The translations under genes were made by a program, and so were the position numbers. Shown here piece by piece: positions 48,741-52,927 of a DNA stretch of 52,927 bases. Source of the stretch: Prochlorococcus sp. AG-347-L19 (GTDB lineage: Bacteria > Cyanobacteriota > Cyanobacteriia > PCC-6307 > Cyanobiaceae); contig QCCO01000006.1 in NCBI GenBank assembly GCA_003278895.1, forward strand, positions 1 to 52,927, written 5' to 3'. The notes under the pieces are model-generated. The model did no database searches, was not told the DNA's origin, and worked only from the letters and a program-made list of their open reading frames with translations. How positions within the stretch are numbered: the first letter of the stretch is position 1; each line of letters begins with the position of its first letter.

Positions 48741-49775
48741 TTATTGCTTGTCTAATTGTCTAAGTTTTTTTGCTAATTCTGGTAATTTTTTAAAAATACT
48801 TGAACTCCTTAGCCATGATTTATTTTCCATCGCGGGAAAACCACTAATTACCTTGCCATCTTCTATGTCACAATGAATTCCGCATTTTGAACTCGCTATG
48901 ACATTATTACCAACTTTTACTCTATTATTGACTCCCACTTGCCCTGCCAAAATAACACCATCTCCAATATTTGCTCCTCCAGCTATACCAACTTGAGCTG
49001 CAAGTGCACAATTCTTTCCAATTTTTACTCCATGACCTATTTGTATTAAATTATCCAACTTTGTTCCCTCATCAATAAAAGTAAATCCAACTGCTGGTCT
49101 ATCGATACAACAATTCGTTCCAATTTCTACGAAACTCATTATTTTTACACCACCTTTTTGAGGCATCTTTACCCATTTGCCATTTTTAGGAATAAAACCA
49201 AATCCCTCTGATCCAATAACAGAATTTGAATTAATTACGCAATTATTTTTTAGAGTGGTATTTTCGTAAATTACACAATTTGGATGAATTATATTATTAT
49301 TTCCTATTCTAACATTGCCTAAAATTGATGATCCAGGAAAAATATGATTATTGTCTCCAATTACAGTATTTTCTCCAATATAGACGTTAGGTCCAATATG
49401 GCAATCTGTTCCTATTATTGCTGTTTTATCTATAACTGCTGAAGCATGAATTCCTGGTTTGAAATTGATAGTTTTATATAAGCAATCCAATACTTCTGCA
49501 AATGCAATTCTTGGATTTTTAACGATTACGTTTGATATATTTAGTTTCTTTAGGGCACTAACGATCTCATCGTTATTAGTAGTTATTATTGCTGATGCTT
49601 TAGTTTGATCTAAATTTTCTTTAAGGATATTATTTTCTTCTAAAAAAGATATTTGATGCTTAACTGCAGTATCTAATGAGGCAGCATCATCTATATTTAA
49701 ATTTTCGAAAATATTGGCACTAATAAAATTTGAATTTCCTTTTTTTATTAGATTAACTAAATCACTTAAAAGCAT
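48741..49775 (-). CDS. lpxD: UDP-3-O-acyl-glucosamine N-acyltransferase
   Basis: LpxD adds the second acyl chain in lipid A synthesis. An N-terminal uridine-binding domain (~1-105) precedes a left-handed beta-helix of hexapeptide repeats (~108-310; for example IGPNVYIGENTVIGDN), with the catalytic His248 in IQIGHGVKIG. The 344 residues are normal. The usual lpxA-lpxC-fabZ neighbours are missing; here it sits between proB and leuB. It supports a lipid A-containing outer membrane, in line with the LptB-like gene at 26 kb. Confidence 0.94.
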   Translation of the reverse strand: MLLSDLVNLIKKGNSNFISANIFENLNIDDAASLDTAVKHQISFLEENNILKENLDQTKASAIITTNNDEIVSALKKLNISNVIVKNPRIAFAEVLDCLYKTINFKPGIHASAVIDKTAIIGTDCHIGPNVYIGENTVIGDNNHIFPGSSILGNVRIGNNNIIHPNCVIYENTTLKNNCVINSNSVIGSEGFGFIPKNGKWVKMPQKGGVKIMSFVEIGTNCCIDRPAVGFTFIDEGTKLDNLIQIGHGVKIGKNCALAAQVGIAGGANIGDGVILAGQVGVNNRVKVGNNVIASSKCGIHCDIEDGKVISGFPAMENKSWLRSSSIFKKLPELAKKLRQLDKQ

Positions 49776-49794
49776 TTTTCAGTTTTAATTTTTT

Positions 49795-50877
49795 CTAAGA
49801 GAGAGCAAGAACATCTCTGTGTACGACAATTATCGAGGAGTTGTTATTTTCTTTATTATTTAAGATACTTCTTAATTTGTCGCTACTTATTGATACTAAA
49901 CCTTTTGCAACTTCTTTATCATTTGTATTTACGATTTTAACTGCCTGATTAATCGTAAAGTTTCCTTCTACATTCTTAACACCAACCGCTAAAAGTGAGG
50001 CACCTTTTTTTTTAATTGCAAAAGAAGCGCCATCATCTAAAGTGATTTTCCCTACTGTTTGAATTGCATGTGAAAGCCAACTTTTTTTGTTTCCTATAGG
50101 TTTTTCTACTGGATAAAATAAAGTCCCAATTTTATTATTATTAAAAATATCAATTAAGTTTTTTTTATTAGTTCCATCTACCAGTTGGACTTCAACTCCT
50201 CCTTTTGTTGCTATTTCTGCAGAAATTAATTTAGTAGAAATTCCTCCTGTTCCCCATTCATTATTTGAGTTTTGAATATTTTTATTTTTAATTTCTTTTA
50301 ATTCACTATTATGAACTTCTTTAATAGGTTGCGCATCTTTATTATTACGTGGATCTTTTGAGTATAGATTTTCAATATCGGTTAATAAAATAAGCTTATT
50401 AGCATTTATAGCTAAGGCAACTAAAGCAGAGAGGGTATCATTATCTCCATATTTAAGCTCTTCATTTGCTACGGTATCATTTTCATTTACTATCGGAATA
50501 ACATTCAAATCGATTAATTTTTTTAAAGTTTTAGATGCGTTATTGAAGGATTCTCGTGAATTGAAATCAGCTTTAGTTATTAAAATTTGAGCAATATTAT
50601 GACCTAATTTATTAAATACTTTATCGTATAAGGACATTAAATTAACTTGACCTACTGCAGCAGTAGCTTGCAGGGTACTTAAATCATTTGGTCTCGTTTG
50701 AATATTTAATTTTTTGCAACCTAATCCAACGGCGCCACTAGTCACTAAAATTAATTTATTTCCTTTTGAAAGAAAACTAGTAAAAGATCTAGAAAGGTTT
50801 TCAATAACTTCTTCTGTAGATGTTCCCTCTGTTCCTCTTAAAATACTAGTACCAATTTTTATAACCCAAGTTTTCAT
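49795..50877 (-). CDS. proB: glutamate 5-kinase
   Basis: First enzyme of proline synthesis, phosphorylating glutamate. The N-terminal amino-acid kinase domain (~1-250) has [43 protein letters not shown] and [17 protein letters not shown]-terminal PUA domain (~272-358) begins around GKITLDDGA. At 360 residues it is full length and feedback control by proline is expected from the family. Its ATG overlaps the stop of the upstream YqeG-like gene by four bases. Confidence 0.95.
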   Translation of the reverse strand: MKTWVIKIGTSILRGTEGTSTEEVIENLSRSFTSFLSKGNKLILVTSGAVGLGCKKLNIQTRPNDLSTLQATAAVGQVNLMSLYDKVFNKLGHNIAQILITKADFNSRESFNNASKTLKKLIDLNVIPIVNENDTVANEELKYGDNDTLSALVALAINANKLILLTDIENLYSKDPRNNKDAQPIKEVHNSELKEIKNKNIQNSNNEWGTGGISTKLISAEIATKGGVEVQLVDGTNKKNLIDIFNNNKIGTLFYPVEKPIGNKKSWLSHAIQTVGKITLDDGASFAIKKKGASLLAVGVKNVEGNFTINQAVKIVNTNDKEVAKGLVSISSDKLRSILNNKENNNSSIIVVHRDVLALS

Positions 50878-51368
50878 TTTATAAAATGAGAAATTAATTT
50901 TTCTATTGTCAAAGTTAAATTAAATTTTATAGGCAAGCCATCTCTATTCAATCGCTTAACTAATATTGTTTTTATATTACATCTATTCCCAACAATAATA
51001 TCAGTAAAAATTCTGTCGCCAATAATGGCTATATTTTTTGGCTCTCCGCCAATTTCTTTGATAGCATACAAAGTTTCTTTTTTTCTTGGTTTTGATGCAT
51101 TGTATTTGTACTTTAAATTTAATTCTTTCGCTATTTTTGCGATTCTTTTTTTTGATGGATTATTACTTATTAGATATAAGGAGAAAAGTTTTTTAGATTC
51201 TATGATCCAATTTTTTACAGCTTTTGGGATCATATTTGATCTTCTATTAACAAGTGTCCCATCCACGTCTAGTAATAAAGAATTAATTCCTTTTTTTTGC
51301 AACTCAGATTGAGAAATCTTATATATTGGTAAGTTTGAATCCCAATTTACTTTTAGGATAGATCTCAT
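50874..51368 (-). CDS. YqeG-type HAD hydrolase (family IIIA)
   Basis: The 164-residue protein is a HAD phosphatase: nucleophile motif [14 protein letters not shown] (~32-45), [13 protein letters not shown] (motif II/III) and [12 protein letters not shown] (motif IV). The YqeG subgroup is widespread in Firmicutes and cyanobacteria, with a role possibly in phosphatidylglycerol phosphate or nucleotide dephosphorylation. The cap is minimal. It follows the DUF3727 gene by five bases and overlaps proB by four. Confidence 0.86.
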   Translation of the reverse strand: MRSILKVNWDSNLPIYKISQSELQKKGINSLLLDVDGTLVNRRSNMIPKAVKNWIIESKKLFSLYLISNNPSKKRIAKIAKELNLKYKYNASKPRKKETLYAIKEIGGEPKNIAIIGDRIFTDIIVGNRCNIKTILVKRLNRDGLPIKFNLTLTIEKLISHFIK

Positions 51369-51373
51369 TGATT

Positions 51374-51910
51374 TTAAGAACTACTTTTTTCAAGCTCAGT
51401 TTCAATCAGAGGTTGAATTTTATCGAACTCATCATCTTCAACTAATAAGACACCTTTGTCTTTTAATTTACCCACAATAAAAAAAGGATCTAGTGGTATA
51501 TATAAGCCATATTCTTGGTCAAAAAGATTAAAGTTAACGAGCAATTCATAACTCTCACTATCATCATCGACGTAATCTTCTTCTAATTCATCGTAAATTG
51601 GTTCTTCAAGTTCTCCTGATACTGTTAATGTAACTGCTGATCTAATAAGTCTTAGATCATGCTCTTGAAGAACTGCTTCAGCATTTTTTAGTATTTGTTC
51701 GTTTTTATCTATTTTTTCAATTAGTTCAGGTTCATCTTTTTCATTTATCTTAAAAAGACTTACTGGAGTATCAACTGGCGTTAATAAAGCATATTCTTGG
51801 CCTTCAACATTTACTAATTGTTCAAGATAACAAAACAGCTCGTTTCCATTTGAGTCATTTAATAAAAGAGTCTGTGCATCATAATTATCATTTGAATTGG
51901 CTTCTTTCAT
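51374..51910 (-). CDS. DUF3727 family protein (178 aa)
   Basis: A cyanobacterial/plastid family of unknown function. The N-terminal domain has the DUF1292-like pattern LLNDSNGNELFCYLEQLVNVEGQEY followed by an acidic region; the DUF3727 region at the C-terminus contains YELLVNFNLFDQEYGLYIPLDPFFIVGK. It is strongly acidic and soluble. The usual company of ruvX and a YqeG-like gene is kept here, which helps the identification. Confidence 0.78.
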   Translation of the reverse strand: MKEANSNDNYDAQTLLLNDSNGNELFCYLEQLVNVEGQEYALLTPVDTPVSLFKINEKDEPELIEKIDKNEQILKNAEAVLQEHDLRLIRSAVTLTVSGELEEPIYDELEEDYVDDDSESYELLVNFNLFDQEYGLYIPLDPFFIVGKLKDKGVLLVEDDEFDKIQPLIETELEKSSS

Positions 51911-51936
51911 TTTAAAATTATCTATCCTTTATAATA

Positions 51937-52398
51937 CTAATATTTTATCTGACGTTTACCAGCTATTTCTTCTAATTCAGGACCCTCTTCGATCCATTGT
52001 TCAAGTATTATTTTTGCCGAAAAACTATCAATCAATCCGGATTTATCTTTTTTTATTCCAAACCTATATGAAGATTCCCAAGTTGAACTGTGTTCGTTGA
52101 CGTAAGAAAATGGAAGCTTTAATTCATTTGAAAGTAATTGACCGTAATTTTTACAGTCAATAGCTTGAGTTGTCATTTGACCTTTGTCATCTAGTGGAAT
52201 ACCCACAATAAACCCAGTCAAATTAAATTTATTAATATAATTTCTAATGATTTTAATCTCTTGATTATTTTCAAACCGTTTTACTGCTGGAAGTATATTT
52301 GATGTTATGCAGAGGGGATCACAATAAGCTAATCCTATTCTTTTGGCACCTATATCCAAGCTCAAAATTGACTTGGGTTTGGGTTTGCAAAATTTCAC
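51937..52398 (-). CDS. ruvX: RuvX/YqgF family pre-16S rRNA nuclease
   Basis: The RNase H-like nuclease RuvX (YqgF) processes the 5' end of 16S rRNA and was once called a Holliday junction resolvase. The 153 residues show [30 protein letters not shown], and the C-terminal [15 protein letters not shown] with the conserved Asp. The usual DERLTT motif reads NEHSSTW (around residue 100), so its first Asp and the Arg are changed. The start overlaps the stop of the gene before it by four bases (ATGA). Confidence 0.88.
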   Translation of the reverse strand: MKFCKPKPKSILSLDIGAKRIGLAYCDPLCITSNILPAVKRFENNQEIKIIRNYINKFNLTGFIVGIPLDDKGQMTTQAIDCKNYGQLLSNELKLPFSYVNEHSSTWESSYRFGIKKDKSGLIDSFSAKIILEQWIEEGPELEEIAGKRQIKY

Positions 52399-52927
52399 TT
52401 TGTTTTTAATGGAAAAGGAGATGGATATGGATTGCCTTGTGGACTTAATTTTTCAAAGATTGAGTCCAAAGATTGATTTATTATATTTACTTGTTTGGAT
52501 TCATTTTTAACTATTGTATTCCTGATGAGAATTATTTCTTGATTTTTTTCTTTGAGATTACATTCTTCGAGAAAAAGATTTAACTGAGAATTTTCTTTAT
52601 AGGTTTTTAAATATGAAACAGGTGATTTTTCAAAAAATTTTTTTATAAATTCTTTTAAAATAGAATTGAATCTATTATCCCAATTTCTACTTATAGTCAA
52701 AGTGTAAATTTCTTCATTTTGATAAGTAATATCTTTTAAAATTGTACATAAAACTGAATTTTCATATATTAAGGCACCACTTTTAGAATTATTTCTTCTA
52801 AGAATGTCACCTTGATCAAAATCTAAAATATTTCTTATTAAGGGAGATTGATTTGATCTTATGAAATTAACTATTTTTAATATATTTTGTTTATTAATGT
52901 TTTGGAATTCATTAATTAATGAATAGG
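52395..52927 (-). CDS. hypothetical protein, 5' end outside the window
   Basis: The frame is open without a stop from 52395 to the window edge (about 177 codons), so the gene starts beyond it. A TTG at 52700 is not the likely start. It is Asn/Ile/Lys-rich with predicted helices and a basic proline-containing C-terminus ([15 protein letters not shown]). No family is recognised and no membrane segment is evident. The four-base overlap with ruvX argues that they are co-expressed. Confidence 0.7.
   Translation of the reverse strand, partial: YSLINEFQNINKQNILKIVNFIRSNQSPLIRNILDFDQGDILRRNNSKSGALIYENSVLCTILKDITYQNEEIYTLTISRNWDNRFNSILKEFIKKFFEKSPVSYLKTYKENSQLNLFLEECNLKEKNQEIILIRNTIVKNESKQVNIINQSLDSIFEKLSPQGNPYPSPFPLKTK

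Overview
The window is a very AT-rich, tightly packed cyanobacterial chromosome segment. It looks like a streamlined picocyanobacterium, most likely a high-light Prochlorococcus. The evidence is the combination of cyanobacterial core genes (petN, thf1/psb29, pcyA, chlP, ferredoxin-type sulfite reductase, bifunctional FBPase/SBPase), very short intergenic spaces, many stop/start overlaps, small genes, frequent TTG/GTG starts, and a proteobacterial-type phosphoribulokinase typical of the alpha-cyanobacterial Calvin-cycle gene set. This is judged from protein content; no database was searched. I see no tRNA, rRNA, insertion sequence, prophage or CRISPR array. No gene-free stretch exceeds 300 bases.

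Layout. 1-5 kb: small unknown genes, a DUF2103-type protein, petN with an overlapping unannotated membrane micro-ORF, thf1, and the proteolysis genes clpP and ftsH, followed by a SipA/CRR42-like gene. 5-11 kb: a two-subunit M16 peptidase (one active, one without zinc ligands), then a tightly overlapped pcyA-devB-devC-devA run. 11-17 kb: a glycosyltransferase, then rpsB-tsf preceded by a structured leader, an unknown gene and recG. 17-24 kb: two M15 D-Ala-D-Ala peptidases on either side of sir, glyS and chlP. 24-28 kb: typA, a DUF309 gene, an LptB-like ATPase without its usual partners, and ccsA.

28-36 kb holds central carbon and tetrapyrrole genes: rpe, the FBPase/SBPase gene, hemA, glgC, gnd, pgl, then a CIA30-like gene and an unknown gene. 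36-42 kb: ilvD, a degenerate uracil-phosphoribosyltransferase-like gene, a secreted pentapeptide-repeat protein, a COG0523 GTPase, a double zinc-knuckle mini-protein, and purS-purQ. 42-48 kb: class II and class I fructose-bisphosphate aldolases in tandem, an oxidoreductase, a small exported protein, accD and phosphoribulokinase. 48-53 kb: a long minus-strand run of leuB, lpxD, proB, a YqeG-type HAD phosphatase, a DUF3727 gene, ruvX and a gene cut by the window edge.

Functionally the window joins carbon fixation and storage (rpe, glpX-type phosphatase, two aldolases, prk, glgC) with the oxidative pentose phosphate branch used in the dark (gnd, pgl). It also carries pigment synthesis (hemA, chlP, pcyA), electron-transport biogenesis (petN, ccsA, thf1, ftsH) and envelope maintenance. 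The observations most worth following up are the interleaved complementary arms in the rpsB leader, the micro-ORF coupled to petN, the UPRTase-like protein with an eroded PRPP loop, the phosphoribulokinase without redox cysteines, and the double CxxCxGxG mini-protein beside a COG0523 metallochaperone.
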